From the NCBI GenBank assembly GCA_020746875.1, contig JAGTJL010000012.1, positions 1,860,001-1,924,000 on the forward strand: a DNA stretch of 64,000 nt. The letters are read 5' to 3'. Made by a program: the position numbers and the translations under genes. The notes under the pieces were generated by a model. The model did no database searches. It saw nothing but the letters and a program-made list of their open reading frames with translations, and was not told the DNA's origin. The DNA comes from Rhexocercosporidium sp. MPI-PUGE-AT-0058 (lineage: Eukaryota > Ascomycota > Leotiomycetes > Helotiales). Position 1 is the stretch's first letter; every line of letters begins with the position of its first letter. This document shows positions 12,406 to 24,848 of this stretch, one piece after another.

Positions 12406-13009
12406 ACTACGATACTTTCATGTTATAGGTTGTAGTATCTCGCTATTGAATCCTTCGTTGTATGCCCACGTATTCTATGATTGTTAGGGTTGTCAAGGGG
12501 GTATGGAATTGGATGGACGGATACTCGAGAGTAGAGTCGGGTTTGCTCATATGTTTGGTATTGGGACATCTTGAGTTGTGATGTGATGGGATGTACAGGA
12601 GTGCCTGTCTGAAGTGGGAATATACTATTATAAAGTCCTGTAAGGCTTGGCTGAGGAAGGGGTTTGTTTGTTTGGGCTCTGTTTTTGTATTGTATAGGTA
12701 TGTGTCCAAGAAAGCAGATGTGTCTCGTGGGGGGAAAGATCGTAAAGGGGAAAACGTAGACTATGTAGGTAGTATTTATGTGCTCGTGAGTTAAGCGAGC
12801 GCGCTATTACTGCGTTATGCTTGGGAACGTATGCTGTGCTGATCATTGAACAACGCCTTCAGGCCTGAGATACTCCGCAATAAAAGTAATGTAAATGAAT
12901 ACGCAAACCAGGCAAATCCAGTCTCGAGAGTGAATAGCCAGCCAAAACAATAAAAGAAGCTCAAGCAGACGACGATGATAGCAGGAAAGAAACGGCACAC
13001 TCGCTGCCC

Positions 13010-15150
13010 TTATGAAGCCATCTCTACCCCAGCATGCTTCTCCACATCAAGCACCGTCTTCAGATGCTCGTACCTCAGCTTGACTCCCTGGTGACAAGCT
13101 AACAATTGCCCGGTCTTCAACACATTCTTGATTTGCCGTCCATTGATCTCCACCTCAGCCAGTGTCTCGACTTCTCCTTCAGAAAGCTCATGCTCAATCC
13201 CCCGCTCTAGGAAGTTCTTCCACACCTGCATCCGACTATTCTTGTCCAGTCCCGGATACTCCATGCTAATGTGAATTCTGCTCTGGAAAGCAGGGTCCAT
13301 GTTCTTGACCCTATTAGTGGTCAGGAAGAGGATACCTTCGTAGTATTCCAATGTACGTAGGAAGATGGAGACGATTTTGTTGCGTTCCAGATCATGTGCT
13401 GAGCGTGCCTCGAGGAAGACGTCGCATTCGTCCAATAACAGGACAGCGTTCCACTTCGCGACCATCTCAAGAATTGTCGTCAAGCTGGCCTCGACCTCTG
13501 AGCTCTTGATACCCAAATCACCAGCTGACATCATGTACAGCGGGACTTGCATGTTCTCCGCCACAGACTCAGCGGTCAGCGTCTTGCCTATGCCTGGACC
13601 GCCGGAGAGGAGCATGATAATCCCGCGTCCTTTTCCGGAGATGACATCGTCGAATTTCTTGGAGTGGAGGACTTGCGAGGATGCAAACGCGAGGATGAGT
13701 TCCTTTTGAGAAGGAGGTAAGACGAGCGATTGGAAGGCTTGGTCGTTGAATTGGATGGGGAGGATGGAGTCGACGAAGAAGGAGAGCCAGCGTTTGGTTT
13801 TCAGCGTATAGCCTTTTAAGAGGGAGCTGCAATGGATGAGTTGCTCGTCAGTGAGGGGTGTCCGTTTCACGTCGATTGGGTTGGTATTGGCTAGTGTGGT
13901 GGGTGTGTCGGTCTCGTCTTCGTCTTCGTCGCCGGAGTATTCGTATTCGGACTCTTCGTCACCTTCGTCGTCAGAGTTCTCTTGGACGATGGCTTTGCTC
14001 TTAATTTTGAGGGGGGAGAGATGCTTGAGGCTGTTGGGGTTGAATTTGCCGTAGGCGAATGTATCGCTGGATTGGTAATCAGCGTCTTTTTCGAGGGAGA
14101 AGGAGAGAGGAGATTTACATGATGACTCGACTATCGACGGTGACCTTGATATCATTGCCGCACATGTCTTTACCGATGGCGAAAGCCTTGTATGCCTTGT
14201 AGTGGTACCCATGATAATGCTCGAATAGCTTTCCGCGCTTAAGGAGCTGGGCTCTAATGCTCTTTTGCTCGGGGTGGAAGCTGAGTGGGAAGGCATCGAG
14301 TGAGGCGATTGATCTGGTGCCACCAAAGGCTAGAATGATGTGTTGGTTGCCGGCATATCCAAACTTATCGCCATCCCAGTCTACCTTCTGCGTATTGACG
14401 CCATAGCAAGGGCCGTATTTCGGATGTTCGTAGTAATTGCCATTGCTGAACTTGCTACCGCAGGGACGACCCCATTCTTCACTATACAGTGTAGTGCCAG
14501 GTTGGAAAATAGTCCAAAGATGTTCAAAGGTGATGACGTGATTCTTGATGTAGTCTGCCTTTGCAGCGATCGTGTCTCTGAGTTCGGCTTCGAGCACTGT
14601 GTAGAGAAGTCGAACGTGTTGCTTGGTTTCACCTTCCTCTTGCTCTTCAAGGGCTGTGGTCAGTTGAGTCCAGCGGTGAACGAAGGGGTTGAATGGTGCT
14701 TGGAAGATGAGTCGGTTGAGGTTTGGTGTGACGCCTGTGTTGTCAGCATATATGATTGCAATACGGAGTAGGCGACATACCAGGATATTCCTTCAAGACT
14801 TTGGTGAGGACTTGCTTCAGGAGGGGAGACTGAATGACAATGCTATCAATCTCAAGCTTTTTGCGCGAATCAAAACTCTTCTTGTTACGGACGAGAATGG
14901 CATAGCGAGCGGTGATCTCGTTCTCTGCTGCTTCATCGAGATCTTCAGGGTACTTGTCGGTCCATGATGCTCGGCCTCGTTCGTCTTCCTTTTGGTAGAG
15001 GTTTTTGAGATCGCATTTCATGCCGAGCTTGGGGGCGACGTCTTTTGGAAGAGTTGTATCTGCATTGATACTATTGGAAACAGCTTTGGATACATCTGTT
15101 TGAGGGATTTCTCCTTCGACGATGGAGCTCTGCTCAAGTGTTGGAGCCAT
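13010..15150 (-). CDS. AAA+ ATPase of a fungal DUF7025-type family
   Basis: Three exons on the minus strand: 15150-14781, 14734-14119 and 14066-13010, 680 residues. Introns are 46 nt (GTATGT donor, CTGAC branch) and 52 nt (GTAAAT donor). The N-terminal half contains FEHLWTIFQPGTTLYSEEWG and NGNYYEHPKYGPCYG, which resembles the DUF7025 region found before the ATPase in many fungal proteins. An acidic linker (DSDDEGDEESEYEYSGDEDE) comes next. The C-terminal AAA+ core has Walker A GGPGIGKT (484-491), Walker B AVLLLDECD (536-544), an arginine-rich BCS1-like segment and TTNR sensor-1. Both catalytic motifs look intact, so it is probably an active ATPase. Its substrate is unknown; related proteins are mostly uncharacterised. 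It shares a 758-bp divergent upstream region with the BRCT gene at 15909. Confidence 0.85.
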
Positions 15151-15908
15151 TGTGATTGATGTGGAGGAGAATTGAGATCGGACGAGTGAGAGAATGGATA
15201 GGAAGAGAGAATTGAGTTGAATAGAGAAATAAATAGAGCTCTACCAAGTTATATACTGAAACTTTCCAATTCACCTCAAAGTTTAGGCTTCAGCCAACAA
15301 GGCTAGCTCCTAAGATCACCGGTTGACTCACCGAGGTGCTTTGCCAAATCAGCGGTCTCTATTGATTCTGTGCCTCAAAGTCACTCGAAGTAAGAAGGCT
15401 GCCACTGAGATTCACTCGAATCAAGAGCCTCGCCACATGTTGGTAGCCAGTACGGGGAACGAGGTATCGTTTTGATGCTAGGCTGCCGGATCCTTCGATC
15501 TTGATGCTGGATATCGATGTCTGCCTCATCGATCCCCACATTTATATGAATCAGACGGCGGCCAAGACTTTTGGGATTTCGGTATGGTCATGCAAGTGTT
15601 TTACGTGAAAGTTTGATAGATTTGTGGACTTGCGATTCATAACCGAGTGAAGTCTATGGTTGAGGCTGACAAAATGTAAGAAGTAAACAAGAAGCGAGAA
15701 GTGAAGTTGGGCAAATTGCTACCCCAAGAGCTTGGCTCATCACGTGCAATACAAGCGCGCTAGCCCATTTAGCCGTTTTCGCGATCCGCCCCCAAAACGC
15801 CAAAACACCCCTCCCTCGTCACTTCTTTGTCGCGAAGTCACCTGCTCAGCTTCACTTCTCCCTCGTTTCTTCCGCATCGCATCGCATCGCAACAACGACA
15901 ATGACAAC
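15151..15908. promoter_or_regulatory. Divergent promoter region, AAA+ ATPase / BRCT protein
   Basis: 758 bp between two start codons pointing away from each other, so both promoters must lie here. I see no single strong motif. Repeated TCACTCGA/TCGAGTGA-like words occur at about 15370-15430. Confidence 0.5.
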
Positions 15909-18900
15909 ATGCCACACAAAAGCGTCAAGGCAGCGGAGAAGGCGGCCATCGAAGGCGAAGTCGAGGAGTGGGATACCCAAAAGTGCCAGGCCTTGAGGGA
16001 GGAGTTGTTGCCTGTATGATCTACAGACGGCACGCTCGTTGACTGGGTTCAAGGATCCCACACGCTAACCTCTTTCCAGAGCAGCCCCAACCGCGCCTCA
16101 GCTCAAGTCGCGTCTACCAGTAATCAGGTCGCGATAGCATCATCTCCCCAGCGGCCAAACCTCGAAGACAGACATCCTGATCAGCTTGGAGAGCCGGACG
16201 CCGAAGTCGAAATTGAAGCTGGAGCGGATGCGTTTGTCAACCTACGTGTGGAGGAGGATGGCAATGGCAACCCAGACCAGCTCGAGGAACCTGCGATTGT
16301 CCATGACGAGTTGAATGCTGAATCTGCCAATATTCCAGAATCTCCTCGGCCTTCAGTACAATACAAACGAGCCAGACACGGAAAGTTGAGGGCATTCAGA
16401 TCAACGGGAGGAGAATACAGGCCGGCGGAGTTCAACAAGAAGTACCAGGAGTTAGCCAAGGTACAGACGGCCATGGAGGACCTCACGCAAAGATCTTCCT
16501 TGTCAGCGACGCAGGAGAACCCTCCATACCTCTATGATCAGTTCAAAATTCAGGAGACGATCCGTGATGATTGTCCTTCCACTGCTACGCCGAACGATGA
16601 CGATACCGAGGACCAAGATGCCCACGTAGCTCTTCACAATCCAAGACATGCCTCAGCGTCCACTGCCTACACATATCAGGAGAATGACACTGGCCACATC
16701 CACTTGGGTTTTGATACCGAGCCGATCGATGAGGAGGAACATATGGAGGGGTCGCAAGACGCATCGTATGCTATGCCTGCGGTCCAAACTTATGGCTCGT
16801 TCGAGCCTAAAACCCCGGCACCACCCATCAATCCTTTCAAGCAAAGGGGTAGCGTAATGAAAGGCTTCGAGCTATTCGGTGCCACTCAGCCATCATCCGT
16901 GGGTCGTCATATGGCAAGCCCTACCTCTTCTCGGCCATCTCCCAACGTTTTCAACGATTTCAGCTCCCCTCCGAAGCGTCATGCACTGATGCTCTCTTCC
17001 CCTCTGGGTAGAGGGCCGGAGCCAGAACCCGAATCTGAGGCAAATGATATAACTCCTTTGCAATCATCTGTACGAAACATGCTTGCTCGATCACAATCAG
17101 GTAACTCTAGAGCTGCGCAATCCTTTGATACCGGGCCCAAGAATGCTTGGGCAAATCCAGAACCGCGGCCTTACGTCTCGATGAAAGAGAGCCAAGAGAA
17201 GCGGAGGCGAGAAACCGAACCTGACTATGATTCTTCTGGCGATGACTCTGATATTGAAGCTACACCACGGAATCAGAATCGAAAAATGGAGCGAGAATTA
17301 CAGATCCAGAAGGAATTAGCTACTGTTGGACTACGAAAGGGCGCTTCAACGAACCCGCGCTCCTCCGCACCAGCATCGAGTACAGCTGCTGTAGACGTAG
17401 AGGTACCATCTACAGGTCGACGTAGAAGTTTTCAAGATGAATATATTGCTCAGTGTAGTGGCCACGATGCTCGGGATACGCAACAGGACGACGTCATCGT
17501 AGACTCCCAAGCTGCGAGATCTGAAGCTCTGGGTAACAAGACGATCGAAGACCGACCGAATTCTTCCAGGCCTGATTCAACGATGCCAGAATTCGAGGAG
17601 GCTACAGAGGTATCGACGTCGCACTTGGGAAATGGAGAAATGGAACAAGAGATGGATCCAGACGCCACTCAAAATACCAATTCATCAGGTCTCGAGCAAG
17701 ACCTGGAACCCGAACCTAGTCTTCCACTACAGGAAGTGTCATCTAGTCGAAACAATATGCGCACTCCAAGCAGCAAACTTCAATCAGACGCTGCTGTAGA
17801 CACGGTTCCAGAGACCTCACCACCCGAAGATCGGCTTCGCCCCATGGCGGAAATAGCTTCAATATCGTTTGCGGCAAGCGAAGAACTACCCGAGAATTTC
17901 CCAGGCTTCACCCAAGATCTTGACTTTGATAATGCCATGCAAATCAGATCCTCGTCCAAACCACCATCTAGAATGCGAAGCTTCGGGAGAACCCCCAAAC
18001 AGTCATCTATGACATCGTTAGGAATTGCAAGCCCTTTGGTCAACACAACGATGTCTAGTGTGACGTCTTCGGCCCTCTCAAGTCCTCCCAATTCTGCAGT
18101 TCTGGAAGAAGTCGAGGCTGAAGTGAGCTGTCATGCGGCTGAGGAACCTCTTCATGCTAGACAGGAACCTATGGAGGAGCCAAAAGACAAAGATATTGCA
18201 TTCCAGGGGAGTTTTCCGCCAGAGCAAACAAGCAATGAGGATGAAATATGTGGTCTTGTTAGTGTACCACTGGAAGCCCCGGCCATCAATATTGAAGCTG
18301 GATCAGAATCTGCATCAGCGTCCTTCATGAATGACATCCCTGCGGCTGTTGGGGGACCGCTACCCGAGGACGAAGTTGCTGACGATACCACCGTTCTATC
18401 TACGCCGAAGGGAGAGCTCGCCAAGCAAGCCCAGCCCAAGAATATCCTGAAAGCACATGGTAGGCTCAAAGGCCCTGTACGCAATGCTGCTGTAACATCA
18501 AGCCCACGGCAATCTTCTCGAGTTGCAAACAAGAGCCTGGCACCAAATTTACTCGCAACTCCTAAATCAACCCGTCGTTCTATGTACCTTGCGTCGGAGC
18601 CAAGTATGTCGAGAATTCTCGCAGTTCCAAAGCAACAAACTCCGCAACCAGCTGTGATTCCCGATCCACCCTCGGCTTCATCCGCTGTGAACAAACGCAC
18701 TAGCAAGCGGAAGTCCAGTGTAGCCCTCGTCCAGGATGATGTATTGCCAACGAGGTCGTCAAAGCGACAATCAACAGCCAAGGAATCGAGTCCTGATCCT
18801 CTTGCCTTGTCATCTCCTGCCGCTACTGGAAGATCCCCGAAAGAAGTAACGGGCCTCTTCAAGGACATGACCTTCGCAGTCAGCTTCATTGGTCACGAAC

Positions 18901-19664
18901 GCGAAAAGGATGAAGTCACAAAGGCAATATTTGATCAGGGAGCGCGGTTACTTCCCGAGGGCTTTGATAGCTTGTTTGAATCCACTAAGGTTGATACAGA
19001 GATGTCCCTTTTACCTTCAGCTAAATCCGTTGGTTTCGTCGCCTTGATTGCAGATGAGCACTCCCGAAAAGCAAAGTACATGCAGGCACTTGCGTTGGGA
19101 CTTCCTTGCATCTCGGGCCACTGGATTACCGCTTGTGTTGCAAAGAACACCATCGTTGATTGGTCTCCCTACCTCCTGTGCGCTGGGCAGTCTTCTATTC
19201 TCGGCAACGCACACAAAAGCCGAGTACTTCAACCATATGCTGCGGGCGACGCCAAGTTTGAAGAAACTTTTGCAAATAGAGATAAGTTACTTGAGGGGAA
19301 ATCAATCCTCCTTGTCACCGGGAAAGGCAAACAGCAAGAGAAGCGCAAGGCGTACACGTTCCTAGCCCGTGCTTTAGGACCTGCACGCATCAGTCAGGTC
19401 GCTGATTACCAAGACGCAAGAAAGAAGCTCTCGCAAGAACAAGATCAGGCGTGGGATTTGTTGTACGTTGACAACCACGAGAAGGCGGCGGAAGAAGCGG
19501 TATTTGGCACACCAACAGCGGTATCGAGTAGTGCATCTCGGAAGCGCAAGAGGGGACCAACAACTGCCGTGGCTGATGAATCTCCTGCGCCAAAGAAAAT
19601 CAGGATCATATCTGATGAGACGATGATACAGAGCTTGATTCTTGGCCAGCTGCTGGATGATTAG
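15909..19664 (+). CDS. Tandem-BRCT DNA damage checkpoint mediator, Crb2/Rad9-like
   Basis: Two exons, 15909-16013 and 16080-19664, 1229 residues. The 66-nt intron (GTATGA donor, GCTAAC branch, CCAG acceptor) joins the 35-residue first exon to the long frame. The first 950 residues are disordered and rich in Ser, Pro and Glu, with scattered SQ/TQ sites that could be targets of ATM/ATR-type kinases. The C-terminal 265 residues form two BRCT repeats: GLFKDMTFAVSF starts the first and LLEGKSILLVTGK the second, with LGLPCISGHWITACVA and YLLCAGQSSILG as in 53BP1/Crb2/Rad9. Such proteins bind damaged chromatin and activate the Chk1/Rad53 kinases. I cannot see the Tudor domain that precedes the BRCTs in Crb2, so another BRCT scaffold is possible. 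An overlapping out-of-frame ATG at 15901 heads a 31-codon upstream frame. Confidence 0.75.
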
Positions 19665-20577
19665 ATGTGTTTTATGATGGATGGGAATGTACATTATTTG
19701 GGAAAGTATTTTAAGGACGGAAAAGTTGCGCATATGAAATGCATGCATAGAAAGGCGCAATTAGGGTGCATTTTTGGGGAGTGGTTACTTATGGGTGGGG
19801 AGTATTTGCTAATCATAATGGCTGGCTGCTTTGCAATCGGGGATCTGGGGCCGAGCTAAGGGTCTTGTACTACCCTTTTATGATACCATGTTTGGTCGTG
19901 ATGGAGTTTGAGCTAAGCCTCCAGCAAAGAGGGGACGGATGGTATTGAGGGACAAGAGATAAGCGGTGTATATATGTAGGATTTTGGCAGATGGAATTGA
20001 TTATGTTCCACCGCTCCAGATTGCATTTGCAAAATTAACCCACCAATCCAGGTATAAGTTCACTCGAGTCAAGCCGGGGAAAGAGTTCATAATGAGCTTC
20101 CTGATGTAGGTCTACTCACTCGAGGGGCCTTACGCGTACGATACGAGTCTCCTACCTCTCCTTTCTAGTTTTTTGATATCACTCACTCAACTGCTATCAT
20201 TTTTGGACTGACTGCTTTGTTCTGAATGCTCGCTTAATTCTTTGCAAAAATATACACGTGTTACAAAAAGAATTTAGATGACGATATTCTAGCTACTAAT
20301 GGGAAAGAGAGGAGCCAATGTGCGGATTCCATAGCTGAAACTAGAACATCCCCATATTAGTAACGATTTCTATCTTTGGTACGTAAAGCAGTGTATTCTT
20401 CTAAATATAAACAGTGTTCATGGCAGGAGCAGATCACATGCTAGATTCAAGTGAGTGGGCATTCTTATGGGATCAATAACATAATTCAAGGTTGCTGTGC
20501 ATGGGGGACATGCTCATACATGTTTTTAATTGATATCATTGGTCGCTGGAAACTGTCTTCAGCCCATTCTCTGGGAT
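19665..20577. other. Intergenic region between convergent genes
   Basis: About 0.9 kb, moderately AT-rich. It holds the 3' ends of the BRCT gene and of the minus-strand reductase gene. I see no other structure. Confidence 0.6.
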
Positions 20578-21887
20578 CTACAAATTTGCCAAAATCATCT
20601 CAACTTCCTCATCTGCAGCCTCGAGAATGTGTTCAGGGCAATATTGAGCTTTCCAACCGATCTTAGCACCATGATTAGGAGTGTATGTACATCTAAAATC
20701 TCGCATCAGCAGCTACTAATTACACAATCACGTAAGGAGAAGGTACTTACAATCCACCCAACTGTACGACTACCACTTGCTTAGGACATCCAATTCCAGC
20801 GCCCATTTGCTCCAGATGGGCATCTGTAGCCTGCGTAACGGTAGAGTTCCCAATTACTTTCCGGTCAGCAAGGGCTTTAGCCATGGCAGCATAAAGGTCA
20901 TCCCATGCAATACTGCCCGGTGAAGCAAGAAAGTAACCGCTTTTGCCAGAACCAATGTCTTCTCCAGCCAGGATTGTGTGGAGAATCCGGATGTACAGTG
21001 TTGAGTTGTCGCTGACGTGACACACTGGCCAGGTCTGAGAACATTTAGTAAAAGTAACATGCGAGATTTGAGATATGGTACGAACCAATCGCTCTTTGTT
21101 GGGCGAATAGACACCACCTGCTGCTTTGGCCGCTTTGACGATTGCAACTGTTTGGATAGAAATCGGGTTGCCGAATCCCTCGCTCTTGCCATCTATATAC
21201 AACCGGTCAGCAGAAGCTATGGCAACTTGGAGGCGATACTTGCAAACAATGCATGGCGCAAATATATAAGCTTTTACCCCCTTTGCTTCAGAGAGCTCGA
21301 TGATCGTATTGTTTGTTTCAACAGCCTCCTCGGTGTCAGTTTGTCGTCAGACTTCATTTTCAGTGCATGGCAAACCTCTTGCATAAATCTAAACGGAGCC
21401 TTCTGCTTCTTCTGAATATCATACAAATCCGGGCTTGTGTCTAACAACGGTCTATCCGTTGGCGCACCAGCGAGACTGGAGAAGATCTTGGCACCAGTAG
21501 TCTATAGCCATCAGCACGCCTTAAAGCTCACCTCACAAATTACAACACAAGACTCACATGCAGAAAATGCACTTCCTTTCCTGCAGACTTCTTAACTTCC
21601 GCAAGTGCATTAATAAACAATACTGGGCCTTCCTTCTTCAATGCATTAATCAGGTAGAAGACGACAGTGATGCCGTTCTTGATGATGGCGTCATTAACTT
21701 CCACTTCATTATTGGCCGAGAATCTGATGGGTTCGGCACCATATTTCTTGACTGCATCAGCTTGTGTATCAGTACGTACGAGGGCGTAGAGTTTCTCGTA
21801 AGATGGTAAATTGGAGGCTGGAAGACGGGCGAGGAAGTCACCGCCGAGGTAGCCTGATGCACCGGTAATGAGAACCCGGTGTGTCAT
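20578..21887 (-). CDS. NAD(P)-binding epimerase/reductase (extended SDR-like)
   Basis: Six exons on the minus strand: 21887-21558, 21501-21376, 21328-21244, 21192-21086, 21034-20751 and 20692-20578, 348 residues. The N-terminus has the Rossmann fold signature ITGASGYLGG, followed by a strand ending in ALVR. Exon junctions restore PCIVYGKSEGFGNPISIQTV, a YxxxK-containing segment typical of extended short-chain dehydrogenases. A conserved WPVCHVSDNSTLY segment and a C-terminal helix ending ADEEVEMILANL follow. Four introns are ordinary GT-AG, of 47-58 nt. Intron 3 (21193-21243) has a GC donor (GCAAGT). Intron 4 (21035-21085) is 51 nt without an in-frame stop, so it could be retained. The intron 2 acceptor may lie 3 nt further on. 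The substrate cannot be inferred. It is likely a cytosolic oxidoreductase. Confidence 0.8.
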
Positions 21888-24848
21888 TGTCAGATCTGGT
21901 AATCCTAAAGCGAAGGACGAATTATTAGAAGTACTTGGCTATTAGAAGACTTGTAAGAGGCCGATTTCCTGGTAATATAAGGGTTTATAGAAGCTTGATG
22001 CTGTCAGTGTCAGTGACTAGTGCAAGTTGATTTGCAAGACATTGAAGCGGGGAAGGCTGTCCGCTTCCGGTTGTGCTCGACAGCAATTATTATCAAGCTT
22101 GTTGTAGTACCTATGTACAGTACAACTGCAGATCGGGAAACCAATTTAATTCTTTTGTTAGTGACATAATTTCGAAATTTTTGAAGTTGTGCTAGGTTTT
22201 TCATTGAAGATCTGGGTCCACAACGAGGTCTTTCTCAAGAAAAGCCGCGCATTTGAAAATACTCAAGAGACGAAAGTAGAGCGCAGGGGATCGATAAGAC
22301 TCAAACTGTACAAACGAACTGGAAGCTAATGGAATCGGAGTAAAAGAAGACACTTATGTAGAATTTCACACAATGGATAGAGGGAGACTGTTCCCACTGA
22401 TTGAAAAGCGGGTTAGCTGCAAGAGAAGCCATACCATTACCACGAACTAAAATTATTTTCTTGTTTACTAGAAAACATTGATTGTCCAGTCATGGCTTCT
22501 CTCATCTTCCGGGGAAGTCATAAAGCAATAGGAAAGAGAATCAAGGTCCAGCTTCGTGCCCTTCCTTCTGGTCTCAGCCTCGATCCAATCCGCCAATGAC
22601 TCTCCCTCTCACACCCGCAGCCAATCCTCCACTCCACCGAGTCGCCAGTATTATCTGTACCATGTCGATCTCCTACTGGCTCTCCAAACGACAGACTCAA
22701 GGTCTCGTACACTTCTCGACATAATTACGCATTACGCCGCTCTCCTACACGTGCTGGATAGCCTTCTGGACCCAGACGACATAATCCGGCTCGATGACTC
22801 CCTCGCCAAGCCTTTAGACATCCACATACGTCAATCCCCTCACTGGATGGTCGTCCTCTTTCCCGTACATGATCCGATGAGCCTCCAGGTTCTGCTTTTC
22901 GTAAAGCCAAGGAACGCCCCTCAGACAAGTTGAGTGCCTTCTCATCTTTCCCCGAGGAGGAAATAAAGAGATCCAAATACCACGTCTCCTAGGGTAGGAA
23001 TGATGGACGCATGTGAGGTGGAATTGATAATCCATTTGTATTCCTTCAATACTTCGAGACCGATGTAGAGACTCACAGGACATCGCTACTTCATCGTCAC
23101 TGGGGAAAGATTGGAGGAGTACACGAAATAAAGGGCGGTGAATTCTCGTTGTCCGCCAGTGTAAGAATTTCATGATCAGAAGTCAATTAACTTTGCTTCT
23201 TGTTTTGTAGAAATGGAAGAATGTGTCCATCTGGCCGAGGACTGAAATAGGTGCGGGGTAAAGGCGGCTTCGCTTAACATCCAGCAGAGACGGACGACGA
23301 AGTGGAAAAGTAAATACATATTACTGCCATGCGAAAACCTGCCGGAAACGACAATGCTTATCGTGCGACCTCTTCTTCGAATGCAGACATGAGAGTATGC
23401 AACTATGACTAGTCCGATTCGCGAGGGCTTGCAGCTACCTGCGGCCAGACCGAGTAAAAGTCCCGCAGTATCCACGACTCATATCATTTCGAGAAGATAC
23501 CCATAGACTTAGGATTAATTTTCCCTTTCGCTGGTTCTGTTTTAGTCTCTGGACGTGAGCGACTGCTGCTTTAACCTGAGCCGAGGGTAAGCGTACCTGA
23601 GCAGAGCCTGAGTAGAGCATGAGCACGTCCTGAGTTAGCATGCGAGTTAGTACTTGCGAAGTTATGTCTGATAATGAACCTTACAATAGATACTTTTGGT
23701 GGATACGAATGGCTATCGAGTCTGTGTGAAGGCGGAGCGGAGTTAGAGATAAGATGTGATTTATATTCTAGGAATGCATCTTCTTGATCTTTGTTGGTGA
23801 AGTGTATGGTTATGGTCACAGAACAACTGTTCACACTACTCAAACTGCCCAAGCTAAAAACATCCTTACTGTCGGTCGAACCTATAAACAAACTGTACTT
23901 CGTCACTTTAAGGTGCAAATACGGGGCGTTGTAGGTTCAAGACACGATTGTAAAGCTTAATTAGTCTACCTTTATCGAATTATCTCCTCATGACTTAACG
24001 CTGGTCACATGACTGCACTTCCAATAACTACTTTACAGAAATTAATTTAAAGTTAACAGAGTTTTTTCTTCTTTTTTTCTAGGCGAAATTTTTAGCTGTT
24101 ATCTATTTAATTACAATAAACATATTTTCAATAATATTTCAATTATTTGTAAGACGCAAATTAAGATTCTTTTTCTTTTAAGAAAAATTGAAAGATCTTT
24201 AGTGTTCTTCGCCAGGATATGCCAAGACATATCAAAAGAAAGGCCAATTGCGCATAGAAGAACGCTAGGATTGTATTATTTGAGCTATCCTATCAGCTGC
24301 CGTGGCGTCCAGCTCTCAAGAAAACGAACACCAAAATCCCTCCTGTTTGAGTGCATCTTTAAGCATTAAAACAGCACCCTTTTAATCTAAATGTCGGCGA
24401 TTGAATATCGAGTAATCTTCTACGATGGCACCAAGTTTAGGAGTCTTTGCTCGTCGTAAAGGTGGCTGAACTCACGATGTATTTAAATTGAGGTGTTCAA
24501 GCCGCTGGACTGCGATGGCTCTCTGATTGGCTCTGGAGTGGGGTTGACCCACTTTCCCTGAAAGCTGGACGCCACAGCAGCTGACGGGGATAACCAATCA
24601 GAACGGGCGATTTCGGCCAAAAACGCCTCGAAGTGGTCATCGGGTGCTAGTGCAAGGCGTTCTTCCTGCTGTGCCTAATGGGTAATTAATCATGGTATGG
24701 TAATGTTCTTTGCTCTACCCTCCTTCATCATGCTCGCGGACGACGCTCGATTGAAGAGAAAGCCCAAGGCCAACAGTACTTCACCTTGTGGTGCAAGCAG
24801 CATCAATCTTGTACAAAGTCTCCATACTCTTTGCCAAATGATCTAGCC
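21888..24848. other. Gene-poor region with possible coding relics
   Basis: About 3 kb without a complete gene. 22500-23175 has higher coding-like texture on the minus strand (listed separately). 24000-24200 is AT-rich and may be an old RIP-affected repeat. 24500-24848 should contain the promoter of the NACHT gene. Confidence 0.5.
22500..23175 (-). pseudogene. Possible decayed coding sequence, unrecognised
   Basis: Reading the minus strand gives short open stretches in shifting frames with protein-like texture. An example is PWLYEKQNLEAHRIMYGKED, followed by PVRGLTYVDV and a stop. A GTGAGT donor follows MS at about 23080, with an acceptor-like CCTACCCTAG about 90 bases on, but splicing there runs into a stop. 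I do not recognise the family. It may be a broken gene or noise. Confidence 0.2.

Larger units (their letters stand above)
11205..13009. other. Intergenic region, AT-rich centre
   Basis: About 1.8 kb without a convincing gene. It contains an AT-rich decamer repeat at 11931-11970 and an AAAG repeat at 12355-12405. The neighbouring genes converge here, so the region should hold both 3' ends. Confidence 0.6.

Noticed and set aside
18152..18889. 245-codon minus-strand frame
   Set aside because: Lies wholly inside the strongly supported BRCT gene on the other strand and has no domain.
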